This document shows, in pieces, positions 24,503 to 32,131 of a DNA stretch of 35,137 nt (its first letter is position 1; every line of letters begins with the position of its first letter). The notes under the pieces are model-generated. The model made no database searches, was not told where the DNA came from, and saw nothing but the letters and a program-made list of their open reading frames with translations. Made by a program: the position numbers and the translations under genes. The DNA is from Clostridia bacterium (lineage in GTDB: Bacteria; Bacillota; Clostridia; Oscillospirales; CAG-272): NCBI GenBank assembly GCA_017453405.1, contig JAFTKF010000059.1:1-35137 (forward strand), in the 5' to 3' direction.

Positions 24503-26008
24503 ATGACAAATCAGAAAAAGCTTCAAAAGCTCTTCGAAAGGCTTGACGAGATCGAAGCCTTTCGCCGCACGCTCGGCAAAATGAGCTTTGACCAATCCTG
24601 CACTGCCCCCGAGGAGGGTATGGCACAGGCAGGCGCCGATATGGCGATCGTTTCAAAGACCGTATTCAAGCTGACCCACCACAAAACCTTTGAACGACTG
24701 ATCCGCGAGCTTTATGCCGACAGCGAGGGCTTGACAGACATTCAGAAGAAAACCGTCGAGCATCTTTATGAAGGAATGGAAAAGAATCAGCATATCACAG
24801 CCGCCTTTTCCTTTGACATGAACAAGGCGTTCAACGCCGCCTACGGCGCGTGGCTGAATGCCAAACGTGCCAACGATTTCGCACTGTACGAGCCTTCGAT
24901 CACCACGCTGATCGATTACACCAGAAAAGAGATCGATCTGCGCAAGACAAAATACCCCACCTACTATACCGCACTGCTTGACGATTACGAAAAGGGCAAT
25001 ACAGAAGAGGTACTCGATGCCTTTTTCGCTTCCCTGAAGGCGCGCATTGTGCCGCTTGTCACAAGGATCGTCAAGGAAGGCAAGCCCATCCGCGAAGACT
25101 TCCTGACCCGTCCGGTTGCCATAGGCAAGCAAGAAGAATTCTCGCGCTATCTTCTCGCCCTGCAGGGACTGCGCGAAAGCGCCCTTGTGCTTGCGACCAC
25201 CGAACACCCCTTCACCACCAATTTCGGTCCTTGCGATGTGCGTGTGACCACGCATTATTATGAAGACAATTTCATTTCGAACATTTTCTCCACCCTGCAC
25301 GAAGGGGGACACGCGATGTTTATGCAGAACGAGCCGGATGAGGTATACGAAAATCACTGCGCCAACCATATGTCCAACGCGATGCACGAAACAATCTCGC
25401 GCTTTTATGAGAATATCATCGGCAGAAGCGAAGCCTTTGTCAGCTTTGTCTCCCCTAAGCTGCGCGAGCTGTCGGGCAATACCTTTGACGATGTCAGCGA
25501 CCGTGAGCTGTATGAGGCGGTCAATATCGCACGCCCCTCCCTCATCCGCACCGAGGCAGATGAACTAACCTATTCCATGCACATTCTCATCCGATATGAG
25601 ATCGAAAAGGCGTTTATCAACGGTACGATCACACCGAGCGAAATTCCCGCGCTTTGGCAGGAAAAATACCGCGAATATCTCGGTGTCGAGGTAAAGGACG
25701 ACGCTGTCGGTTGTCTTCAGGATGTTCACTGGACGGGAATGTTTGGTTACTTCCCCTCTTACGCCCTCGGCAACGCTTACGGTGCGCAGATCCTTCACAC
25801 GATGCAAAAGGACTTTTCGGTCTATGACGATGTGCGCCGCGGCGATCTCTCGCGCATTGCCGCGTGGCTGAAGGAGAAGGTTTACCGCAAGGCATCCCTT
25901 CTGACCCCCGACGAATGGATTCGCGACATTACCGGCGAGAGTCTTTCGGTCGATTACTATCTCGACTATCTGGAAAACAAGTATAAGACCCTGTATGGGC
26001 TGATATAA
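24503..26008 (+). CDS. Metallocarboxypeptidase, M32 (Taq) family
   Basis: A 501-residue, largely helical zinc carboxypeptidase that removes C-terminal residues from peptides in the cytosol. It is the normal length for the family (about 500). The zinc site HEGGH (266-270) and the third ligand in MHETISRFYEN (E296) are intact, and the C-terminal DVHWTGMFGYFPSYALGNAYGAQ is typical of M32. No signal peptide. The ATG at 24503 has AAGGAG 8 bases upstream. It starts 32 bases after a terminator with no clear promoter between, so it may depend on read-through. It is the last plus-strand gene and ends at a bidirectional terminator. Confidence 0.93.
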   Translation: MTNQKKLQKLFERLDEIEAFRRTLGKMSFDQSCTAPEEGMAQAGADMAIVSKTVFKLTHHKTFERLIRELYADSEGLTDIQKKTVEHLYEGMEKNQHITAAFSFDMNKAFNAAYGAWLNAKRANDFALYEPSITTLIDYTRKEIDLRKTKYPTYYTALLDDYEKGNTEEVLDAFFASLKARIVPLVTRIVKEGKPIREDFLTRPVAIGKQEEFSRYLLALQGLRESALVLATTEHPFTTNFGPCDVRVTTHYYEDNFISNIFSTLHEGGHAMFMQNEPDEVYENHCANHMSNAMHETISRFYENIIGRSEAFVSFVSPKLRELSGNTFDDVSDRELYEAVNIARPSLIRTEADELTYSMHILIRYEIEKAFINGTITPSEIPALWQEKYREYLGVEVKDDAVGCLQDVHWTGMFGYFPSYALGNAYGAQILHTMQKDFSVYDDVRRGDLSRIAAWLKEKVYRKASLLTPDEWIRDITGESLSVDYYLDYLENKYKTLYGLI

Positions 26009-26023
26009 GCTAAGAATATCACA

Positions 26024-26070
26024 AAAAATCAACCGTCAGTTGCGCTTTTGTCAACTGACGGTTGATTTTT
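26024..26070. terminator. Bidirectional terminator between convergent genes
   Basis: A perfect 19-base stem (26024-26042 with 26052-26070), a 9-base loop, an A-run on the left and a T-run on the right. It serves both the plus-strand carboxypeptidase and the minus-strand CarD gene. Confidence 0.95.
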
Positions 26071-26081
26071 ATATTTCACAT

Positions 26082-26600
26082 TCACGATTCCAGTTCAAGG
26101 CGTCTTCGGATATACGCGCCAACCTCTTCGGGAGCGATCTTCAACGAGAAGGCAAACTCCGATCGGATCAGGGCTTCACATTGCGACAGCATTTCGTTAT
26201 CCGAAAATGCCATCCGTTTGCCCTCTTTTTCCAGCAAATGCCGCTGATGATACAGTGAGCACAAAAGTAAAAGCAATCGGTCACAGCGCATTTCGCTTTT
26301 GACAGTACGGTAAAGCGCGGTGCGGCGCTTACGGTCCGTGATCCACGGCAGTGTCTTGCCTTTGACCGCGTCGATCGTCTTTTCAATCTCCTCTTTCGCC
26401 GTAATGGCACGCATCCGTGCGGTCAGAACCTGCGAATCGGTCGGCACATACACATACGAATCCTTTTTATTCAGCGGCAGCAGCACATAGTACAGCTTAT
26501 TCTCGCCATTTGCAACCGTGTCGAAGGCGATTTCACGAATGTCTTCGATCAGACAAACACCCTCGCCTGCATACATTACATAGTCATTCTTTTCAAACAT
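26082..26600 (-). CDS. CarD/CdnL-family transcription regulator
   Basis: A 172-residue protein whose N-terminal domain (about 1-65) reads MFEKNDYVMYAGEGVCLIEDI...YYVLLPLNKKDSYVYVPTD, the RNA-polymerase-interacting fold shared by CarD, CdnL and the TRCF repair helicase. The C-terminal part is helical and charged. CarD proteins bind the RNA polymerase beta subunit and stabilise open promoter complexes, often at rRNA and growth-related promoters. The start at 26600 was chosen because the longer reading to 26648 covers the predicted -10 box and adds residues unlike the family. A GAGAGGG motif precedes the ATG. It is transcribed alone from a minus-strand promoter. Confidence 0.88.
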   Translation of the reverse strand: MFEKNDYVMYAGEGVCLIEDIREIAFDTVANGENKLYYVLLPLNKKDSYVYVPTDSQVLTARMRAITAKEEIEKTIDAVKGKTLPWITDRKRRTALYRTVKSEMRCDRLLLLLCSLYHQRHLLEKEGKRMAFSDNEMLSQCEALIRSEFAFSLKIAPEEVGAYIRRRLELES

Positions 26601-26638
26601 CCGTACAGCCCTCTCTTGACACAATTTTTCACACTTAT

Positions 26639-26667
26639 AGTATATCACACCGTGAAAACAAGTGCAA
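26639..26667 (-). promoter_or_regulatory. Sigma-A promoter of the CarD-like gene
   Basis: On the minus strand, TTGCAC (26662-26667), a 17-base spacer and TATACT (26639-26644) preceded by TGA. It lies about 40 bases before the start codon. Confidence 0.75.
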
Positions 26668-26672
26668 GAGAC

Positions 26673-26706
26673 AAAATCCCCAAAAATATTTGGGGATTTT
26701 TTGGTT
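26673..26706. terminator. Terminator downstream of the tautomerase gene
   Basis: A perfect 12-base stem (26673-26684 with 26689-26700) around a 4-base loop, with A/T runs on both sides. It lies 45 bases past the tautomerase stop on the minus strand and just upstream of the CarD-like promoter. Confidence 0.85.
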
Positions 26707-26744
26707 AAAACTATAAAAATTACTGTATTGATGCTGAAAGCGCG

Positions 26745-27086
26745 TCAAAAATGCTCACCGTTCCAGCCCCAGTGACGGTATTCCGAGTATTTCGTATAGA
26801 TCCGATCGGGGGGAAGCTTCAGCAATCGGTGAAGGGTTCTTGTTACGTGTGCCGTCACACGCTCGTAGATCTCGCCGCTTGCCGAGCCGAGAAGCTCTAC
26901 CGAAACCATTGCCGCAGGGGCATCACTGCCTGCAAGGTACATCGAAACGCCATCCTCAATGATGACCATCAGCCAGCGCTCGCTTTTTCCGGGAATCAAT
27001 GCGATCGCTTCGGCAAATGCCGCCTTGATCTCATCCTTTGTCGCCTGATCGAGTGTCAGACCGGTATATAAGTGCATATTCGGCAT
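26745..27086 (-). CDS. MIF-like tautomerase
   Basis: A 113-residue homologue of macrophage migration inhibitory factor (about 115 residues), a trimeric tautomerase whose N-terminal proline, freed by removal of Met, is the catalytic base. P1 is present (MPNMHLYTG), the PGKSE lysine matches K32 of MIF, and the C-terminal LPPDRIYTKYSEYRHWGWNGEHF matches the MIF ending around RVYINY...VGWN. The redox CALC motif of mammalian MIF is missing (AAMV instead). The family acts on phenylpyruvate-like enol/keto substrates, and the natural substrate here is unknown. It starts 10 bases after ahcY, with its GGAGGG ribosome site directly after the ahcY stop, so the two form one operon. Confidence 0.88.
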   Translation of the reverse strand: MPNMHLYTGLTLDQATKDEIKAAFAEAIALIPGKSERWLMVIIEDGVSMYLAGSDAPAAMVSVELLGSASGEIYERVTAHVTRTLHRLLKLPPDRIYTKYSEYRHWGWNGEHF

Positions 27087-27096
27087 AGTACCCTCC

Positions 27097-28335
27097 TTAT
27101 TCGGTTGCCAGAAGATACGCCTTTTGTTCCTCTGTCAGAACATCCAGCGTTGCGTTCAGAGCTTTTGCCTTCAGTACGGCAACTTCCACATCGATCTCAC
27201 GGGGCACATCGTAAACGCCCTTGGTGAGTGTACCCTTGGTTTTGGCAAGATACGCAAGGCATTTTGCCTGCAGGGCAAAGGACATATCCATAATCTCGGC
27301 GGGATGTCCCATACCGCCCGCGAGGTTGACAAGACGACCCTCGGCAAGCAGATTCAGCCATCTGCCGTCCGCCGTGCGATAGCCCGTAACGCAAGGCTTT
27401 CTTTGCTCAATTGCCACAGCCAGCGATTCCAGATCGCCCTTGTTGATCTCCACATCAAAGTGACCCGCATTGGCAAGCAGAACGCCGTCCTTCATCACGG
27501 CAAGGTGGTCTTTGGTAATGACATCCTTACAGCCGGTCAGCGTCACAAACAGATCGCCGACTTTGGCAGCCTCTGCCATCGGAAGCACCTGAAAACCGTC
27601 CATCACCGCTTCGATTGCCTTCACGGGATCGATCTCGGTCACGTAAACGATCGCACCAAGACCCTTGGCACGCATTGCCACGCCCTTGCCGCACCAGCCG
27701 TAGCCCGCAACCACCACGCGCTTGCCTGCCACGATCAGATTGGTTTCGTGCATAATGGCATCAAATACCGACTGACCCGTGCCGTAGCGGTTATCAAACA
27801 AATGCTTGCAGTCGGCATCGTTGATATCGATCATCGCATAATCCAGAAGACCTGCCGCTTCCCGTGCCTTCAGGCGATGAATACCGGTCGTTGTTTCTTC
27901 ACAGCCGCCGATCAGATTGTTGCCGTATGCACGGCAGCTTGTATGAAGCAGTGAGATCAGATCGCCGCCGTCATCAATAATCAGATCGGGAGACTGCGAA
28001 AGTGCCGCGATCAGGTCGGCTTCATATTCTTCTGCCGTTGCGCCGTGAACGGCGTTGACCTCCAGTCCCTCTTCGGCAAGTGCCGCCGCGACATCGTCCT
28101 GTGTGGACAGCGGATTACAGCCCGTGATCGAAACCGTTGCGCCCCCTGCCTTCAGGATCTCGGCAAGATACGCGGTTTTGGCTTCCAGATGGATCGACAT
28201 TGTGATCTTCATACCGTCAAAGGGCTTATTCTTCAAAAATTCCTGCTCAATCTGATTCAGAACAGGCGTATAACTCTTGACCCAATCGATCTTTTGCCGA
28301 CCGGAGGGGGCAAGTGTCAAATCCTTAATTCTCAT
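27097..28335 (-). CDS. ahcY: Adenosylhomocysteinase (S-adenosylhomocysteine hydrolase)
   Basis: A 412-residue NAD-dependent enzyme that splits S-adenosylhomocysteine into adenosine and homocysteine, clearing the product of SAM-dependent methylation. Conserved parts are MSIHLEAKTAYL, IDDGGDL, GGCEETTTGIHRL, INDADCKHLFDNRYGTGQS and the NAD-binding VVVAGYGWCGKGVAMRAKGLGA. Like other short bacterial and archaeal-type enzymes, it lacks the long insertion of the eukaryotic form. The start at 28335 was chosen because AAGGAAGG lies just upstream. The longer reading to 28425 has no ribosome site and adds residues unlike the family. Presence of this one-step route suggests the Pfs/LuxS route is not the only detoxification path, but the rest of the genome is not visible. 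Confidence 0.96.
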   Translation of the reverse strand: MRIKDLTLAPSGRQKIDWVKSYTPVLNQIEQEFLKNKPFDGMKITMSIHLEAKTAYLAEILKAGGATVSITGCNPLSTQDDVAAALAEEGLEVNAVHGATAEEYEADLIAALSQSPDLIIDDGGDLISLLHTSCRAYGNNLIGGCEETTTGIHRLKAREAAGLLDYAMIDINDADCKHLFDNRYGTGQSVFDAIMHETNLIVAGKRVVVAGYGWCGKGVAMRAKGLGAIVYVTEIDPVKAIEAVMDGFQVLPMAEAAKVGDLFVTLTGCKDVITKDHLAVMKDGVLLANAGHFDVEINKGDLESLAVAIEQRKPCVTGYRTADGRWLNLLAEGRLVNLAGGMGHPAEIMDMSFALQAKCLAYLAKTKGTLTKGVYDVPREIDVEVAVLKAKALNATLDVLTEEQKAYLLATE

Positions 28336-28440
28336 ATAACATCCTTCCTTTTTTGCTTCTATTCTTGATTTGATCGATGATATGCCAAGGTGCAAAGCTT
28401 TTGGGCAGACAACGCTTCGCTGCAAAGGGCTTTTTGCCGA

Positions 28441-30888
28441 TCAGGGTTTATCCTCTAACTTCATTCGCTTGGAAAACAAAGCGCTTTCGCGTTTTCGCGT
28501 GAGCGCAGTCGTCACCAGTGCCTCCCGAACAAGCGAGGGCATTTCCTCAGCCTGCTTCTTCATCGCCGAAACAGTAGCTTCATTCGGGGTAAAAAGCAGA
28601 ATCTCCTGCGGTAAACGCTTGACGATCAGCATCGACAGCATAGCTTCTGTCAGGCGGTGTGCTTCCTTCAGAGACACTCTGAGAACGCTTTCCTCCCCGT
28701 ATACCCCACGGGCAAAGGATAATGTCTTGTCATCCCACGAATAAGCAATCGCCTTGATCCCCTGCGATGCCGCAAAAACCAAGGGATGCAGTCGGGAGGA
28801 CAGCACAAACTCCGCACCCTTGATGATCCCGACGGCTTCACTTGGTGTGGGGGTCAGGATCGATGCCGAATAGCCTTTATTCTCAAGTGCCGCTTGCAGG
28901 CGCTCTGCTACGGCTCTGTCCTTGCTCTCCTGCATCAGGAGAATGATCGGCACAAGCCCCTTTTCAAGAGGCAAAAGCGAAGCACTTTGCAGATTTTTCT
29001 CATACTGCTTTTGATAGCGCTTGGGAACTGTGCCCGAGGGAGCGATCACAAAATACGCACGCTTCCGTGCTCTTCCCAGCATCGCCGCAACACGTGCCTG
29101 ACTGCAGGCAGACTGTAAGATCGCGCCATCCGCGCTTTCAAAAATAAACCGTGTTTTCTTATTTTCCTTCCAGAATGCCGACCCCTCGTGTCCGGAGGCA
29201 CGGTGATCCTTGGCTTCCTTGACGAGTGTTGTTGCCTTGACGAAGGAAAGACCGTCGCGCAGGGCAAGAATGCTTTGCGTACCGATACAGTTCGCAACCT
29301 TTCGTTGCTCCCGATGTGTCAGCTTACCGATGCCGTTGCTCCAATACACCACCGTTTTTCCCATCCGCTTGGCAAGACGGATGATGCCAAGATAATAGCG
29401 TAAGGAGCGGTGTGAAGTACCGCTTTGCAAAAGCGTTCCGCCACCCACATATAAGACCTCGCAGGAAAACAGTGCGCGAAGGATCTGATACGGTGAATAC
29501 CTTGAAACCGCGCGGACAGGAAAATCACGTTCGGTACGCTTCACATCTCTTGACAAAACCGTGATTCCACAGGTAGCGTCATCCCTGCGAATCCCCTTGA
29601 TCATATGCGAAAGTAAGGCATCATCCCCGACATTGCCAAAACCGTGATACCCAAGGATCAGGGCTTTGTTATACCGCTTCCGCCGATATGGCAAAAGCGT
29701 TTTGTAGAAATCGAGATATTCCTTTGTCACGCGCGTGAGCGAATACTCTTCTTCCACCACCTCACGCGCCTCTTTTCCGAGCGCATCACGCAAGCTGTGA
29801 TCTGCCGAAAGCAGTGTTTGAAGATCCGCAAGCAGGCGTTTTTCGGTGGGCTTTTCCTCGCCCCGACAGCAGAAATTGCTTCTCGACGCAACCTCCAGTT
29901 GCGCTCTGGTAAAGATACCGAGATAGCCGTCATTGCCCGACAGCACGGTCGGCAGACTGCAAGCCATTGCCTCCAGTGCCGCACGGGATACCCCGACGGC
30001 AAGATCCGCGCGCCTGAGATACGGAAGAACATCCTCTTTTTCCCCCGTCAGGGTAATGCAGTCCCCAAACACACGGCAAACACGCTCCACACGCTCCGAA
30101 AGCTTCAAAAACAGCTCACCGCCGCCCACGATCGTCAGATGCACGCGGTGCTCCTTCAGAAGTGTAGGCATCAGCCCAACCAAAAGAAAGGCGGTCATTG
30201 CCCGATCCTTATCGATGCGGCTGACGTGAACGATCTCCAGTGGCTTATCCTCACGCCGCTCGATAGCAACCGGTAGTTGCTTTTTATAAAAACGGTCGGT
30301 GTCGATACCGTTGACAGTCAGGTCCACGGTATCATAAGGTAGCCCGTATTCACGGATCAGATACTCTCTCAGATCCTCGCTGACCGCAAGGATACGTTCT
30401 CCCCAATAGCCAAAGCGGCGTGTCAGCGGTGTTACGCGAAAATCAAGATGTGCCGTCGTCACAAAGCGCACCGCATCATTTTTCTTGCTGTCATACGGTC
30501 GACAAGCCGCTAAGATCCCGCCCCGCACGACCATGCGGCAGGCAAGTGCCGCCAGCCGCGCGTGTGCGTGCAGAATATCAAACCCGTACCGTGCCACCGC
30601 ACGCCGCAAGATCCACGCGGACTTCAGGATATGATGCGGCATTCTGGAATTGAGGGGTGCCTCAATATGCAAAATGCCGCGTTTTTTTAATTCGTTGACA
30701 AAGATACCGCCGCTTGATGCCACTGCGACAAAACAGCCCTCTTGCATCAAGGCGGAGGCAAGTGCCAGAATGTGCGTTTCCGCACCGCCCGCGTTCATAC
30801 TGTTCGTCACAAACAGCACTGCGGGCATTGGTTCGTCGGGCGTCTGGAATACGCGCCCCTCATCTTTTTCTAACAAGCGAGACCCCAC
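28441..30888 (-). CDS. Fused GT4 glycosyltransferase - CsaB-type polysaccharide pyruvyl transferase
   Basis: An 815-residue two-enzyme fusion. Residues about 22-400 are a GT-B glycosyltransferase of family 4 (LFVTNSMNAGGAETH, LHAHARLAAL, VNGIDTDRF, VHVSRIDKDR, SRAALEAMACSLPTVLSG). Residues about 406-785 are a CsaB/polysaccharide pyruvyl transferase (ALILGYHGFGNVGDDALL, YVGGGTLLQSG, VLSSRLHPLVFAASQGIKAIAYSWDDK). CsaB ketal-pyruvylates the secondary cell-wall polymer that SLH-domain surface proteins bind, so the fusion may both add a sugar and pyruvylate it. The start is uncertain: GTG at 30888, TTG at 30876 (GGTGGGG upstream) or ATG at 30828, the last giving a typical GT4 beginning but lacking a ribosome site. 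The gene starts 11 bases after the MORN gene. Three micro-palindromes lie inside it. Confidence 0.87.
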   Translation of the reverse strand: MGSRLLEKDEGRVFQTPDEPMPAVLFVTNSMNAGGAETHILALASALMQEGCFVAVASSGGIFVNELKKRGILHIEAPLNSRMPHHILKSAWILRRAVARYGFDILHAHARLAALACRMVVRGGILAACRPYDSKKNDAVRFVTTAHLDFRVTPLTRRFGYWGERILAVSEDLREYLIREYGLPYDTVDLTVNGIDTDRFYKKQLPVAIERREDKPLEIVHVSRIDKDRAMTAFLLVGLMPTLLKEHRVHLTIVGGGELFLKLSERVERVCRVFGDCITLTGEKEDVLPYLRRADLAVGVSRAALEAMACSLPTVLSGNDGYLGIFTRAQLEVASRSNFCCRGEEKPTEKRLLADLQTLLSADHSLRDALGKEAREVVEEEYSLTRVTKEYLDFYKTLLPYRRKRYNKALILGYHGFGNVGDDALLSHMIKGIRRDDATCGITVLSRDVKRTERDFPVRAVSRYSPYQILRALFSCEVLYVGGGTLLQSGTSHRSLRYYLGIIRLAKRMGKTVVYWSNGIGKLTHREQRKVANCIGTQSILALRDGLSFVKATTLVKEAKDHRASGHEGSAFWKENKKTRFIFESADGAILQSACSQARVAAMLGRARKRAYFVIAPSGTVPKRYQKQYEKNLQSASLLPLEKGLVPIILLMQESKDRAVAERLQAALENKGYSASILTPTPSEAVGIIKGAEFVLSSRLHPLVFAASQGIKAIAYSWDDKTLSFARGVYGEESVLRVSLKEAHRLTEAMLSMLIVKRLPQEILLFTPNEATVSAMKKQAEEMPSLVREALVTTALTRKRESALFSKRMKLEDKP
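29294..29308. repeat. Intragenic micro-palindrome GCAAC-N5-GTTGC, copy 2
   Basis: GCAAC-CTTTC-GTTGC inside the pyruvyl transferase part. The gene reads it on the opposite strand as Q-R-K-V-A. Confidence 0.6.
29887..29903. repeat. Intragenic micro-palindrome GCAAC-N5-GTTGC, copy 3
   Basis: CGCAAC-CTCCA-GTTGCG inside the glycosyltransferase part, read as Q-L-E-V-A. The flanking C and G also pair. Confidence 0.6.
30265..30281. repeat. Intragenic micro-palindrome GCAAC-N5-GTTGC, copy 4
   Basis: AGCAAC-CGGTA-GTTGCT inside the glycosyltransferase part, read as Q-L-P-V-A. The flanking A and T also pair. Confidence 0.6.
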
Positions 30889-30899
30889 CGTTTCTGCGG

Positions 30900-31682
30900 T
30901 CAGGATTCAGATTCGCTCACATACGATCCGAGATAAAACTGCCCCGAAATGCTTTTTTCGACGCCGTTTTCGAAGTAGGTATACCGACCGTAGCCGTGGG
31001 GCTTTCCGTTCTCAAACTGCCCCGTGTACACGCTACCGTCCGAGAAGGTATATTGCCCCATTCCTTCAAAATGTCCGTCGACAAAGCTTCCCTTGTAGAC
31101 CGAGCCGTCGGAAAAGCGAGCTTCTCCCTCACCGTTTGGCAATCCGTTGTTGTAACCGCCTTCATAGTATGTCCCGTCTTTGGTATAATATGAGATAGCG
31201 CCTTGATAATTCCACGCCGAAAAATACCCTTCGATCACCTGCGGCTCACCGCTTTGTGAGAGCGTTAAGCGCCCTTTTCCCGAAAACGCTCCGTCCTTGA
31301 AGCTGCCTTCATACCGATCGCCCGAAGAAAAGGTATAAACGCCCTCCCCTTCAAACACGCCGTTTTTGAAGTCTCCCTCATAGCAATCGCCGTTTGGATA
31401 GGTAAGCAATCCTTTGCCGTTGGGAAGATAGTCGCTGATGGCGCCAATATACACATCGCCGTTTTCGAAGTAAAGCGCCGACTCATCTTTGCTGTACTCT
31501 GCTGTTGTTCCCTTCAGGTAGACTGTGCCCTCGTTTTTTGTGCCGTAGTAGCTGATCCTGCCATAGCCCTCGATCGTCTTTGTCGAAAAGCGTTGTCCGG
31601 CTAACAGAAAGAGGATCACCGTAATAAGGAGCAGTACCGTCGCGGCAAGTGCGGAGGATACGAAAAAATACGCTTTTTTCAC
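30900..31682 (-). CDS. Membrane-anchored MORN-repeat protein
   Basis: A 260-residue protein: a hydrophobic N-terminal anchor (about 7-28), then tandem MORN-type repeats from about residue 70 to 250. Repeat cores include YPNGDCYEGDFKNGVFEGEG, FSSGDRYEGSFKDGAFSGKG, FSDGSVYKGSFVDGHFEGMG and FSDGSVYTGQFENGKPHGYG. MORN repeats form an extended beta sheet and usually serve as scaffolds. The anchor suggests an extracytoplasmic position at the cell wall. It starts with GTG at 31682, which overlaps the upstream stop (GTGA), so translation is coupled to the preceding membrane protein. It sits between that gene and the GT4-CsaB fusion, suggesting an envelope role by inference. Confidence 0.85.
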   Translation of the reverse strand: MKKAYFFVSSALAATVLLLITVILFLLAGQRFSTKTIEGYGRISYYGTKNEGTVYLKGTTAEYSKDESALYFENGDVYIGAISDYLPNGKGLLTYPNGDCYEGDFKNGVFEGEGVYTFSSGDRYEGSFKDGAFSGKGRLTLSQSGEPQVIEGYFSAWNYQGAISYYTKDGTYYEGGYNNGLPNGEGEARFSDGSVYKGSFVDGHFEGMGQYTFSDGSVYTGQFENGKPHGYGRYTYFENGVEKSISGQFYLGSYVSESES

Positions 31683-32131
31683 GAGGCGAGATCACCCGCC
31701 GCCGCTATGATATCGGGAAGATAGCGCGATGCCACCAATGCCACGATGAAAAAGAGGATCAGCGAGACGATCACCACATACAGATCCGTTCCCTTTGCCG
31801 AATACCGAAGCTCCACGCGAATGCGGTCTTCTTCTGTCACGTAGTAGTGCATCACACCGTCTTTTTCAATGGGTTTGACATATTTCGACAAAATTCCGTT
31901 TTCGATCGCGTGCAGGATCAAGGGCTTTTTGTGAAAGCCAAGCGCCTCGGCAGTCATCGCGTTTTCGGCGTCGATCGCCTTGTGCTCGAGGATCGAACGG
32001 ATCGCCGAGCCGAGATAGGACTTGTTGTAATACATCGAAAGGATTCCGATCACGATCCCCACATACAGCGCCCAGACGAGCGTGGGGATCGCGATCATTT
32101 GAATTTCAAGGAGAATAGGCGTTACACTCAT
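31679..32131 (-). CDS. Small membrane protein of unknown function, coupled to serS
   Basis: A 150-residue protein with hydrophobic segments at about 11-33 and 117-137 and a soluble domain of about 80 residues between them (YNKSYLGSAIRSILEHKAIDAENAMTAEALGFHKKP...). In that domain, regions such as AMTAEALGF and LILHAIENGILSKYV look helical, but I recognise no family. The ATG at 32131 overlaps the serS stop (ATGA), and its own stop overlaps the GTG of the MORN gene, so three genes are translationally coupled in series. Clostridia often carry a DUF4446-type membrane protein near parB and serS, but I cannot confirm that this is one. Confidence 0.75.
   Translation of the reverse strand: MSVTPILLEIQMIAIPTLVWALYVGIVIGILSMYYNKSYLGSAIRSILEHKAIDAENAMTAEALGFHKKPLILHAIENGILSKYVKPIEKDGVMHYYVTEEDRIRVELRYSAKGTDLYVVIVSLILFFIVALVASRYLPDIIAAAGDLAS

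Noticed and set aside
26082-26648. Longer start for the CarD-like gene at 26648
   Set aside because: It would place the -10 box inside the coding region and adds 16 residues foreign to the family. The ATG at 26600 has a ribosome site and begins the CarD fold.
28336-28440. SAM- or SAH-responsive riboswitch ahead of ahcY
   Set aside because: The 105-base gap shows no recognisable aptamer core, no terminator and no convincing promoter hexamers.
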